From contig JAABYK010000574.1 of NCBI GenBank assembly GCA_011775825.1, positions 47,905 through 62,177 of the forward strand: a stretch of 14,273 nt of DNA, in the 5' to 3' direction. Under the pieces are notes generated by a model. That model saw only the letters and a list, made by a program, of their open reading frames with translations, searched no databases and was not told the DNA's origin. Of the stretch, positions 1 through 7,097 are shown one piece after another (positions within the stretch are counted from its first letter, which is position 1; each line of letters opens with the position of its first letter). The position numbers and the translations under genes are program-made. Source of the stretch: Candidatus Zhuqueibacterota bacterium. Lineage in GTDB: Bacteria; Zhuqueibacterota; Zhuqueibacteria; Oceanimicrobiales; Oceanimicrobiaceae.

Positions 1-735
1 GAGCAGTTTTGGAGGGTCAACGTCGATGGGACACGCGCTCTGCTTGAGCAGGCAAAAGAAAGCAACGTTAAGCGTTTTGTTCACTGCAGTACGGTCGGGG
101 TTCAGGGCGAGATCGCCAATCCGCCTGCCAAAGAGAGCGATCCCTATCGTCCCGGCGATCATTACCAGGAATCCAAAACCGAGGGAGAGAAACTGGCGCT
201 CGGCTTTTTTCAAAAATACCAGATGGATGGCGTGATTGTCCGACCGGTTGGCATTTATGGACCGGGCGACACACGCTTTCTAAAGCTGTTTAAGTATGTC
301 AACAATGGCACATTCAGAATGATTGGTTCAGGTGAGGTCCTGTACCATTTAACTTATGTTGATGACCTGGTGGAGGGCATAATTTTAGCCGGCGAAAATG
401 AACAAGCTAGCGGACACATTTATACGCTTGGAGGTGAAGAGTTTCTGCCGTTGAAAAACCTGGTGGCCTTGATTGCGGAAGTGCTCGGAAAGCCGGCGCC
501 CAAAAAACATCTGCCGTTAGCGCCAGTGAAAATGGCGGCAGTCTTATGCGAAAACGTCTGTCGACCGCTTGGCCTTGAACCGCCTTTGTATCGACGGAGA
601 CTCGATTTTTTCACAAAAGACCGGGCGTTTACCATTGAGAAAGCCAAGAAAGAACTCGGCTATCGTCCAAAAGTCGGATTGAGAAAAGGCTTGGCCAGGA
701 CGGCCCAATGGTACAAAGAACAAGGAATGCTTTGA
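1..735 (+). CDS. NAD-dependent epimerase/dehydratase (extended SDR), 5' partial
   Basis: The frame is open from base 1, so the gene starts upstream of the window; 244 codons remain before the TGA at 733-735. The glycine-rich NAD-binding motif would lie in the missing part. What remains is typical of extended SDRs acting on nucleotide sugars or sterol-like substrates: an NVDGT helix, a CSTVGV strand, the catalytic pair in YQESK (Tyr55 and Lys59 counted from base 1), and an RPVGIYGPGD substrate-binding loop. The C-terminal segment ends with the usual ELGYRP element and a helical tail. An ATG at 223 also opens this frame but lies after the catalytic Tyr/Lys and is not a believable start. It belongs to the same SDR group as the N-terminal half of the gene at 12189. 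By context it probably modifies a nucleotide sugar; the exact reaction cannot be read from sequence. Confidence 0.9.
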   Translation, partial: EQFWRVNVDGTRALLEQAKESNVKRFVHCSTVGVQGEIANPPAKESDPYRPGDHYQESKTEGEKLALGFFQKYQMDGVIVRPVGIYGPGDTRFLKLFKYVNNGTFRMIGSGEVLYHLTYVDDLVEGIILAGENEQASGHIYTLGGEEFLPLKNLVALIAEVLGKPAPKKHLPLAPVKMAAVLCENVCRPLGLEPPLYRRRLDFFTKDRAFTIEKAKKELGYRPKVGLRKGLARTAQWYKEQGML

Positions 736-757
736 AATTGATTCAGGAAAAAACAAC

Positions 758-2608
758 GTGAGTTCGAAAAACACTGAAAATTTCAAACCGATTGGCGGCG
801 TCGAGGAGTCGAAAACGTCCGATTCCAAACGCTGGTTGAAGCTCGGAATTAAGATCTTAGTAAGTGCTTCGCTCATCGCATATCTTTTGAGCAAGACCGA
901 GCTGGCGGAAATCTGGAACGCCGCAAGTTCCGCGAACATGGTCTTAATCGCGATTTCCTTTTTGCTGCACGGCATCGGCTACTTCTCGAGTTCTTACCGC
1001 TGGCAGTTGCTGCTGCGGGCGCAAGGGTTTGATGTCTCAGTTGGATACCTGGTGCGTTCTTATGCGGTTGCGATGTTTTTCAATAATTTGCTGCCGTCCA
1101 CCATAGGCGGTGACGGCTACCGGGCCTACGATACAGCCAAGTTGAATATTCCCAAACTGAAGGCCCTGGCCACTGTTATCGTCGAGAGATTTCTCGGATT
1201 GTTTGCACTGATGATCTTCGCCATGCTCGCACTGGCCCTGGCAACCGAATTGACCACGCAAATTGAGAATCTCTGGATCTGGTCGTTTCTAACATTTTCT
1301 GCGATGCTGGCGATTGTTTGGCTGATATTTTTTCACAGCGGAAAAGTGCCGTGGCTGCGCCGAATTTTAGATTTACCCGGCATGAGCATGATTAACAAGC
1401 AGGTGATGAAAATAACCGATTCATTTGCACCCTTCCGTAGAAAGAACAAAACGTTGGTCTGGTCGATGTTTTTGTCGCTGCTGCTTCAGCTCAACGTCAT
1501 TTTTCATTATTACCTGATTTCAAAAGCATTGGGGCTCTCCATTCCGTTCGTTAAATTTTTGGTCATCATTCCACTTTCCATGTTTATACAACTGGTGCCG
1601 GTGTCAATCAACGGCATTGGTATCCGTGAGTCTTTTTTCGTGTTCTTTTTGAGCACCATTTATGGTGTACCCATCGCGGCGAGTTTAGCATTTTCGTGGA
1701 TAGCCTACGGAATGATTCTGCTGCTCGGTATTTTGGGAGGCGCCATTTATGCTTTTCGGCGTGAACGCCCCACAGATATGGTTGTTGGCAAGACAAAGGA
1801 GGTCGACATGAGTGACAACAATAACAAAACTCAAATAATGGATACACAAAAAGAGCTCTTTGATGAGAAGAAATCGAAGGCACAAAAATACCAGGAGATT
1901 TTTGTCGGTCAGCCCGGTTTCCTGAACATGGTGAAGTACGAGCTTATTGTAATGCTATTTAGCTGGATACCGGGAGCTCTGGGAATCTTCCTGCGCGGAT
2001 TCTTTTATCGACATATTCTGGGATCCATGGGGCGCGGTGTGGCAATTGGCGCAAACGTAGCCATTCGTCATCCCAATAAAATTCACATCGGGAACAATGT
2101 GGTCATCGATGACAATTGCGTCTTAGATGCCAAAGGACAAACAAACAAAGGCGTTCGAATCGAGGATGGGGTTTTTATTGGCCGGGGGACCATTTTGACG
2201 TGCCATAACGGCGACATTATCTTGGAAGAGAATGTCAATATCGGGTTCAACTGTGTCATTTCCTCTTTGAGTAAAATCGTCATCAAAAAGAATCATTTGA
2301 TGGCTGCCTTCTGTTATCTGGTTGGTGGCGACCACGACAGTGGCCGTACCGACATCCCTGTCCTGTTTCAAGGTCGTTCTTCCAAAGGGATTACCATAGA
2401 TGAAAATGTGTGGTTGGGCGCCGGTGTGGCGGTACTTGACGGCGTCAGGGTTGGCCGTGACAGCATCATCGGTGCCGGTGCCGTTGTAAATAAGGATGTA
2501 CCGGAGTTTGCCATCGCGGCGGGACTGCCAGCCAAGTTCATGTGGGATCGCCGCAAAGGAAAAGAGCACAACGAGATTTTAAAAGAGTGCGTAGCGAATG
2601 ACAAATGA
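758..2608 (+). CDS. LPG-synthase-TM/flippase-like domain joined to hexapeptide acyltransferase
   Basis: This 616-residue protein starts at GTG 758, with AGGA at 745-748 nine bases upstream. Residues about 25-335 form a polytopic membrane domain of the lysylphosphatidylglycerol-synthase TM family (the YbhN/AglD-like superfamily). Its hallmark is FFNNLLPSTIGGDGYRAY around residues 107-124, followed by VERFLGL and a late INGIGIRES loop. There is no aminoacyl-transfer domain, so lysyl-PG synthesis is unlikely; a role in polyprenyl or lipid-linked sugar transport is the usual guess. After a polar linker (about 340-380), residues about 428-605 show isoleucine- and valine-rich hexapeptide repeats of a left-handed beta-helix O- or N-acyltransferase (xenobiotic/sugar acetyltransferase type), with a GGDHDSG segment and an IAAGLPAKF end. 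In-frame Met351 has its own strong ribosome-binding site, so the acyltransferase may also be made alone. The domain calls are firm; the substrates are unknown. Confidence 0.88.
   Translation: MSSKNTENFKPIGGVEESKTSDSKRWLKLGIKILVSASLIAYLLSKTELAEIWNAASSANMVLIAISFLLHGIGYFSSSYRWQLLLRAQGFDVSVGYLVRSYAVAMFFNNLLPSTIGGDGYRAYDTAKLNIPKLKALATVIVERFLGLFALMIFAMLALALATELTTQIENLWIWSFLTFSAMLAIVWLIFFHSGKVPWLRRILDLPGMSMINKQVMKITDSFAPFRRKNKTLVWSMFLSLLLQLNVIFHYYLISKALGLSIPFVKFLVIIPLSMFIQLVPVSINGIGIRESFFVFFLSTIYGVPIAASLAFSWIAYGMILLLGILGGAIYAFRRERPTDMVVGKTKEVDMSDNNNKTQIMDTQKELFDEKKSKAQKYQEIFVGQPGFLNMVKYELIVMLFSWIPGALGIFLRGFFYRHILGSMGRGVAIGANVAIRHPNKIHIGNNVVIDDNCVLDAKGQTNKGVRIEDGVFIGRGTILTCHNGDIILEENVNIGFNCVISSLSKIVIKKNHLMAAFCYLVGGDHDSGRTDIPVLFQGRSSKGITIDENVWLGAGVAVLDGVRVGRDSIIGAGAVVNKDVPEFAIAAGLPAKFMWDRRKGKEHNEILKECVANDK
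1796..1803 (+). promoter_or_regulatory. Internal Shine-Dalgarno before in-frame ATG 1808
   Basis: AAGGAGGT, a full match to the 16S anti-Shine-Dalgarno core, lies inside the fusion gene four bases before ATG 1808, which is in frame (Met351). It sits exactly at the junction between the membrane domain and the acyltransferase domain. Initiation here would give a free acyltransferase of 266 residues with a polar N-terminus. It is the best ribosome-binding site in the window by eye. Internal initiation is inferred, not shown. Confidence 0.6.
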
Positions 2609-2649
2609 ACTCGGCAAGGCCCTTTAGTTCGGAACGGAGCAAATAGTAG

Positions 2650-4518
2650 ATGATTTACGGAATTGTCCATCAAGATACGAAACGACGAGTAGCGAAAGAA
2701 GCGTTCTTTGATTTGTTGCCGGATCGCGTGGACGGAAAACCAGCAAACACATTCATCAGGAACAATTTGGCGATTGGTGTGAGCGAGACGGGACTGCCAA
2801 CGCTTGATGAAGGGTTGGCAATCACTTTCAGTGCGGACAAAAAAACCGTGGTGGCGGCCTCGGGGAATATTTTTGCCAGTGAATTTACGACAACCCAATC
2901 TTCCGATGTTGAGCCAAATCCGGTGGCGAAAACGATACTAAGGGCTTATCTGGAATCAGGTGTAAACGGCTTCAAGAGTGTTAATGGACAGTTTTCCGCT
3001 GCAATTTGGGACTCGAACGAACATAAATTTTTGCTGTTACGCGATCACTTAGGTTTTGAACCCCTGTTTTATTTTTGGGACGGAGACACACTGATTTTTA
3101 GTTCTTCCTTGAAGTCTTTATTGAAACACAAACAAATTGAAAGGGCGATCAACTTTAGAGCCCTTCGTAACTATTTGCTTTTCAATTTCAGTATTGGCTT
3201 GGATTCTCTGATTCAAAACATCAACAAAGTCAGACCGGGTTCGTGTTCGGTGCTTGAGAACGGCCAGTTGCGAACCGCTCGGTATTGGTTTTTGTCCTAT
3301 CAGAATCAGAATGGCCGGGAGGTTGAAGATTACCGGGAGGAGCTTTTGCGTTTAACCAGAGATTCGCTCAAAATCCGAACACGAGAGAAGAGCTCTGAAC
3401 CGGGTGCGTTTCTCAGTGGCGGCATGGATTCAAGTTCAGTAGTGGGTTTGTTAAGCGGCTTTAGAGAAACGCCGATTCATTCGTTCTCATTCCGCTGTCC
3501 GGAAAAAATGGTGGACGAGTCCTATTTTGCCAGGGTGATGGCAGATCATTACCAGACGAAGCACCACGAGGTTCAATTTACAGCGGACGAGCTGACCCAG
3601 ATCGAGAAAATGACGGAGTGGATGGAAGAGCCATTGTGCGACATCGGCGTTGAACTCGGTTCGTTTATTTTGGGTCGTGAAGCGAAAGGACACGTCAATT
3701 ACATCATGACGGGAGACGGAGGCGATGAGTTGTACGCTGGACATCCGGTCTATGTGGCAGACAGGATGGCGGCACTGTTTGACAAGGTTCCGGCGCCCGT
3801 TCGAAAGGGCTTGACAAAAGCGGCTCAACTGCTTCCCGATTCGGATAAGAAAAAGAGTCTTCTGGTAAAGTCCCGTCGTTTCGCATACAGCTACAATTTT
3901 CCGGCGGAGCTCCTGAGCAATCGCTGGAGAATGTACTACACAGATGATGAGCTTAAACAATTATGCACTGAAGATGTCGTTTCGGGTTTTGGCGAGCTAA
4001 ACAATTATGATGATATCATCAGTTTGTACACAGATGCGGATGGCCGCGACATCTTGAGTCGCGCACTTTATGGAGATTATCAGACGCTGGTGCGCTTTCA
4101 TGTGGATCGATTGCGATTAACTCGACCACATGGCATCGAAGCGCGCTTTCCTTTGCACGATTACCGTTTGATCGAATTTTCGGCAACCATTCCATCGGAG
4201 TTAAAAATCAACGGATCACAGGTCAAATATATCCAAAAAAAGGCTCTGGAAGGTGTGCTGCCTGATGAAATCGTTTTCCGAAAAGACAAAATGGGCCACA
4301 ATGTGCCCATGAAAAACTGGATGCGGGACACTCCGATTTTTAGAGAATTGCTCAACGACGTTCTATCTGAATCGGCTGTTAAGAGACGTAGTTTTTTCAA
4401 GCCGGAGAATATCCAACAGATGTTGGATTTGCATTTAAGAAAGAAAAAGGACTACTCCCATCGCCTCTACTCCCTCTTCATCTTAGAACTCTGGCTTCAA
4501 AAAAACATTGATAATTAA
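2650..4518 (+). CDS. Asparagine-synthase-like amidotransferase lacking the glutaminase cysteine
   Basis: The 622-residue protein follows the AsnB layout. A degenerate N-terminal Ntn-type glutaminase domain (about 1-200) retains the late family pattern (NGQFSAAIWD, then RDHLGFEPLFYF). An ATP-pyrophosphatase domain follows, with the PP-loop SGGMDS at 256-261, GDGGDE at 355-360, an EARFPLHDYRLIEF segment and RKDKMGHNVP near the end. The synthetase half therefore looks competent to adenylate a carboxylate and amidate it. The N-terminus reads MIYGI, where active enzymes have MCGI, so the cysteine nucleophile is absent. Two in-frame TAG codons directly precede the ATG (2644-2649), so no longer start can restore it. 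GGAG at 2636-2639 supports this start. Such proteins are common in polysaccharide, exosortase and peptide-modification loci. Here it may amidate a sugar acid using free ammonia or another amine; that is inference. Confidence 0.9.
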   Translation: MIYGIVHQDTKRRVAKEAFFDLLPDRVDGKPANTFIRNNLAIGVSETGLPTLDEGLAITFSADKKTVVAASGNIFASEFTTTQSSDVEPNPVAKTILRAYLESGVNGFKSVNGQFSAAIWDSNEHKFLLLRDHLGFEPLFYFWDGDTLIFSSSLKSLLKHKQIERAINFRALRNYLLFNFSIGLDSLIQNINKVRPGSCSVLENGQLRTARYWFLSYQNQNGREVEDYREELLRLTRDSLKIRTREKSSEPGAFLSGGMDSSSVVGLLSGFRETPIHSFSFRCPEKMVDESYFARVMADHYQTKHHEVQFTADELTQIEKMTEWMEEPLCDIGVELGSFILGREAKGHVNYIMTGDGGDELYAGHPVYVADRMAALFDKVPAPVRKGLTKAAQLLPDSDKKKSLLVKSRRFAYSYNFPAELLSNRWRMYYTDDELKQLCTEDVVSGFGELNNYDDIISLYTDADGRDILSRALYGDYQTLVRFHVDRLRLTRPHGIEARFPLHDYRLIEFSATIPSELKINGSQVKYIQKKALEGVLPDEIVFRKDKMGHNVPMKNWMRDTPIFRELLNDVLSESAVKRRSFFKPENIQQMLDLHLRKKKDYSHRLYSLFILELWLQKNIDN

Positions 4519-4605
4519 TCGAGTTCGACAACTTTGCACTGGCTCGAGATAAGCATAACATGGGTTTTGAGTGTGCAAATCTAACTCAACGGGAGAAAAG
4601 GAGGG
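4519..4605 (+). promoter_or_regulatory. Largest intergenic gap, with overlapping inverted repeats before proC
   Basis: This 87-base gap is the longest in the window. It holds TTTGCAC at 4533-4539 with its inverted copy GTGCAAA at 4573-4579, and TTGAGT at 4567-4572 with ACTCAA at 4584-4589. The two pairings cannot form together, and the second ends just before the ribosome-binding site. A weak promoter-like pair, TTGCAC (4534-4539) and TAACAT (4556-4561) spaced by 16 bases, is also present. No T-rich run follows any stem, so it does not look like an intrinsic terminator. A proC promoter or operator is possible, but short repeats like these also arise by chance. Confidence 0.2.
4598..4604 (+). 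promoter_or_regulatory. Shine-Dalgarno whose spacing questions the proC start
   Basis: AAGGAGG is a strong ribosome-binding site but ends only one base before ATG 4606, too close for efficient initiation. In-frame TTG codons at 4612 and 4615 are 7 and 10 bases away, which is normal spacing. The true N-terminus may therefore be two or three residues shorter than the ATG model. Both models leave the Rossmann motif intact. Confidence 0.5.
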
Positions 4606-5430
4606 ATGGCATTGTTGAGCGAATCGAAGATTGCCATAATAGGCGCGGGGAAAATGGGGGAGACCTTGATCGGCAGTTTGCTTGAGGCAAAAGCTGTCAG
4701 CAAGGACGATATGGTTGCAACAGCAAAACACGAAGAACGTGTTGCTATCATTTCAAAGAAATATGGTGTGCGCAGCACCACGGATAACAGGGACGCAGTG
4801 AAATCTGCGGATGTGGTGATTTTATGCGTCAAGCCGCAAGCCGTTCGAGAGGTTTTGGATGAGATCAAAAACACCGTCGCGGTTAAGCAGTTGCTGATTT
4901 CGATTGCCGCTTCTGTTTCAACAGCTTATTGGGAGAAACATTTGGGAAAGAACGTCCCGGTTGTGCGGACGATGCCAAACACACCTTGTTTGATTAGGAA
5001 GGGCATGACGGCGATTTGTCCAGGACAATACGCATCGGATGACCATTTGCGCCGAGCAGAAGACATTTTCAAGCAGCTTGGTAAAACCATCATTTTGGAT
5101 GAAAAATACATGGACGCTGCCACGGGACTCAGTGCCAGTGGTCCTGCTTTTATTTATATCGTCATCGAATCCATGGCCGAAGGGGGCGTCAAAGTGGGTT
5201 TGCCTAGAGCCATCGCGACGGAATTGGCAGCACAAGCTGTGTTCGGCGGGGCCAGCATGGTCCTCGAAACGCGCGAGCATCCGGCGCTGCTGAAAGATGG
5301 TGTGACCACTCCGGCAGGCTGTACCATCGACGGGATCATGGAATTGGAAGAAGGCGGGCTGAGGGTGACATTGATCAAATCCGTTGTAAAAGCGACTCAG
5401 AGAGCTTCAGAACTAATCGAGAATAACTAA
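4606..5430 (+). CDS. proC: Pyrroline-5-carboxylate reductase
   Basis: The protein catalyses the last step of proline synthesis, NAD(P)H-dependent reduction of 1-pyrroline-5-carboxylate, in the cytoplasm. At 274 residues it has the normal family length. An N-terminal Rossmann fold begins with IAIIGAGKMGE (GAGKMG at about 13-18). It continues with the conserved VILCVKPQ strand and an RTMPNTPC segment. The C-terminal dimerisation domain carries the family signature GLSASGP (174-180), then ESMAEGGVKVGLPR, HPALLKDGVTTPAG and ELEEGGLR. The identity is secure. The start could be TTG 4612 or 4615 because the Shine-Dalgarno almost touches ATG 4606. It is unusual here: all neighbours but one (YdjM-like, one base downstream) are glycan-type genes. 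It may be a housekeeping passenger in the operon, or it may act on an imine substrate related to the pathway; only the first is ordinary knowledge. Confidence 0.96.
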   Translation: MALLSESKIAIIGAGKMGETLIGSLLEAKAVSKDDMVATAKHEERVAIISKKYGVRSTTDNRDAVKSADVVILCVKPQAVREVLDEIKNTVAVKQLLISIAASVSTAYWEKHLGKNVPVVRTMPNTPCLIRKGMTAICPGQYASDDHLRRAEDIFKQLGKTIILDEKYMDAATGLSASGPAFIYIVIESMAEGGVKVGLPRAIATELAAQAVFGGASMVLETREHPALLKDGVTTPAGCTIDGIMELEEGGLRVTLIKSVVKATQRASELIENN

Positions 5431-5431
5431 T

Positions 5432-6097
5432 ATGCCACTGCCATTAGGACATTCCTTAATGGGCTACACGCTTCATGAATCTTTTGCAGGTGAAAACACA
5501 AGTCTTGCCTGGCGAACGATCCTGCTTTTTGTCGTGGTGGCCAATTTACCTGATATCGACTTTCTGCCTGGCCTCTTGGAAGGAGAGCCTAATAAATATC
5601 ACCATCACTTTTTCAGCCACAGCTTAGGTTCTGCAGTTTTTGTGGGTGGCCTCTTGGGTACCTATTTTTCTCGATGGCAAGGTAAGAATTTCTGGAGCCA
5701 TTTTATCCTGTTTGCGGGCGCTTGTTATTCCCACGTCATTTTGGATTATTTTACCGCGGACACAAGTCAACCCTACGGGGTTCCCATGTTCTGGCCGTTT
5801 TCTGAAACGTATTATATGTCGTCAGTGGCCGTCTTTATGTCCGTCAACAAAACGAATGATAGTGGAACCTTCATACAAAGTATACTTGTGTTTCATAATT
5901 TGCGGGTCGCACTGTGGGAAATAGTCGTTTTTGCCCCGATTTTGACGATAATGAAAATAGTGAAGAAATCCGGTAGACTCCGTGGAACGGTCGCCAACGT
6001 CAAGAAAACTTTGGCTTCCTGTCAACAAAAGCCGCAATTAAGCGAGGTGAAAGCGACAGAGAGTCAGGCACAAAACGACTCATCATCGGGTCAGTAG
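5432..6097 (+). CDS. YdjM-family membrane-bound metal-dependent hydrolase
   Basis: The 221-residue protein matches the YdjM/DUF457-type inner-membrane family of predicted metal-dependent hydrolases. Candidate metal ligands are His7 (GHS), Asp41 and Asp43 in LPDIDF, the HHHFFSHS cluster at 57-64, and HVILD with His101 and Asp105, followed by a YGVPMFWPFS segment. Hydrophobic stretches near 28-46, 64-80, 88-105 and 155-175 fit several membrane passes. The last 40 or so residues are polar and low in complexity. The ATG lies one base after the proC stop with no clear ribosome-binding site of its own, so translation is probably coupled to proC. The biochemical substrate of this family is poorly known. 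In this locus a lipid or lipid-linked substrate at the membrane is a reasonable guess, no more. Confidence 0.82.
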   Translation: MPLPLGHSLMGYTLHESFAGENTSLAWRTILLFVVVANLPDIDFLPGLLEGEPNKYHHHFFSHSLGSAVFVGGLLGTYFSRWQGKNFWSHFILFAGACYSHVILDYFTADTSQPYGVPMFWPFSETYYMSSVAVFMSVNKTNDSGTFIQSILVFHNLRVALWEIVVFAPILTIMKIVKKSGRLRGTVANVKKTLASCQQKPQLSEVKATESQAQNDSSSGQ

Positions 6098-6116
6098 TTG
6101 TTGAGGTTTCAGAAGC

Positions 6117-7073
6117 TTGAGTGATCTTATGCAGGATATTGAATATTCCCTCGTCATTCCCGTTTTGAACGAGGAAGAAAATGTGGAAATAGTCTACAGC
6201 CGAGTGACTGCCGTTTTGCGTCAAATGGGAAAACCGTACGAGATCATATTTGTGGACGACGGCAGCACCGACCAAACCTACTCAATTCTGAGGCGGTTTA
6301 ACCTTCAGGACGCTTGTCTGAAAGTCGTAAAGTTCAGGCGGAATTTTGGACAATCGGCGGCCATGGCAGCAGGATTTGAGCAGGCTCGGGGTCAATTCGT
6401 GATTTCGATGGATGGCGATTTACAAAACGATCCAAGGGATATACCAAAACTACTGGAAAAGATAGAAGAGGGGAATGATATTGTTGCAGGTTGGCGGAAA
6501 AATCGAAAAGACAAATTATTGATTCGAAAAGTGCCGTCCATGGTTGCCAATCGAATTATCCGATTCTTGACGGGTGTGCATCTGCACGACACGGGTTGCT
6601 CCCTTAAGGCGTATCGTTCGGAAGTGATTAAGAACGTCCGGCTGTATGGGGAATTGCATCGGTTTATCCCCGTATTGGCTCGAATTGAGGGCGCCAGAAT
6701 TTCCGAGATGGTGGTGTCTCATCATGCACGCAGGTATGGCCAATCAAAATATAATTTGACACGCACATTCAAAGTCATAATGGATTTGACGACCCTGAAC
6801 CTGTTGATGAAATACCTGAGCAATCCGGTGCATTTTTTTGGAATGCTAGGTTGTTTGTTTAATCTGAGCGCAATAATTGCCTTGGGCGGCTGTGCATATT
6901 TGTTTGTGACCGGAGAATCTGAATTTGCGGGTTTGAACGTACTGGGTTCTGTGGCATTCTTATTGCTAACATCCGGTTGTCAATTTATCTTTTACGGCTT
7001 AATTGCCAACATGGTCGTGAAAACCGGGGAAAAACACGATCCGAAACTGGTGGAATATTATGGTAAAAGCTAA
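6117..7073 (+). CDS. GT2 polyprenyl-phosphate sugar transferase (GtrB/DPM1-like), intact DxD
   Basis: This GT-A enzyme probably transfers a sugar from a nucleotide donor to polyprenyl phosphate on the cytoplasmic face. The N-terminal catalytic domain (about 1-230) shows VIPVLNEEENV, the nucleotide-binding DDGSTDQT (Asp47-Thr54), and the metal-binding MDGDLQND with Asp99 and Asp101. LHDTGCSLKAYR, GELHRF and RRYGQSKYN follow, all typical of the DPM1/GtrB group. Two hydrophobic segments (about 237-263 and 278-300) end the protein, as in bacterial GtrB-like synthases. The start is taken as TTG 6117 because GAGG at 6103-6106 is ten bases upstream; ATG 6129 is an alternative with no clear Shine-Dalgarno and removes only four residues. 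The next gene encodes a paralogue with a broken active site. The sugar donor cannot be predicted. Confidence 0.92.
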   Translation: MSDLMQDIEYSLVIPVLNEEENVEIVYSRVTAVLRQMGKPYEIIFVDDGSTDQTYSILRRFNLQDACLKVVKFRRNFGQSAAMAAGFEQARGQFVISMDGDLQNDPRDIPKLLEKIEEGNDIVAGWRKNRKDKLLIRKVPSMVANRIIRFLTGVHLHDTGCSLKAYRSEVIKNVRLYGELHRFIPVLARIEGARISEMVVSHHARRYGQSKYNLTRTFKVIMDLTTLNLLMKYLSNPVHFFGMLGCLFNLSAIIALGGCAYLFVTGESEFAGLNVLGSVAFLLLTSGCQFIFYGLIANMVVKTGEKHDPKLVEYYGKS

Positions 7074-7097
7074 CAAGTAACGACCGAGAACGAATTT

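Noticed and set aside
223..735. A shorter gene starting at ATG 223 as an independent SDR-like protein.
   Set aside because: The frame is open to base 1 and contains the SDR catalytic Tyr and Lys upstream of 223, so this is the tail of a gene truncated by the window edge.
758..1807. Function as lysylphosphatidylglycerol synthase (MprF).
   Set aside because: Only the membrane domain is present; the MprF aminoacyl-transferase domain is absent and an unrelated acyltransferase domain follows.
2368..2898. A 176-codon minus-strand frame spanning the junction of the fusion gene and the amidotransferase gene.
   Set aside because: It overlaps two confident genes, has no recognisable motif and no convincing ribosome-binding site; it is a shadow frame.
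4519..4605. An intrinsic terminator after the amidotransferase gene.
   Set aside because: The stems are short and not GC-rich, and no run of T follows either of them.
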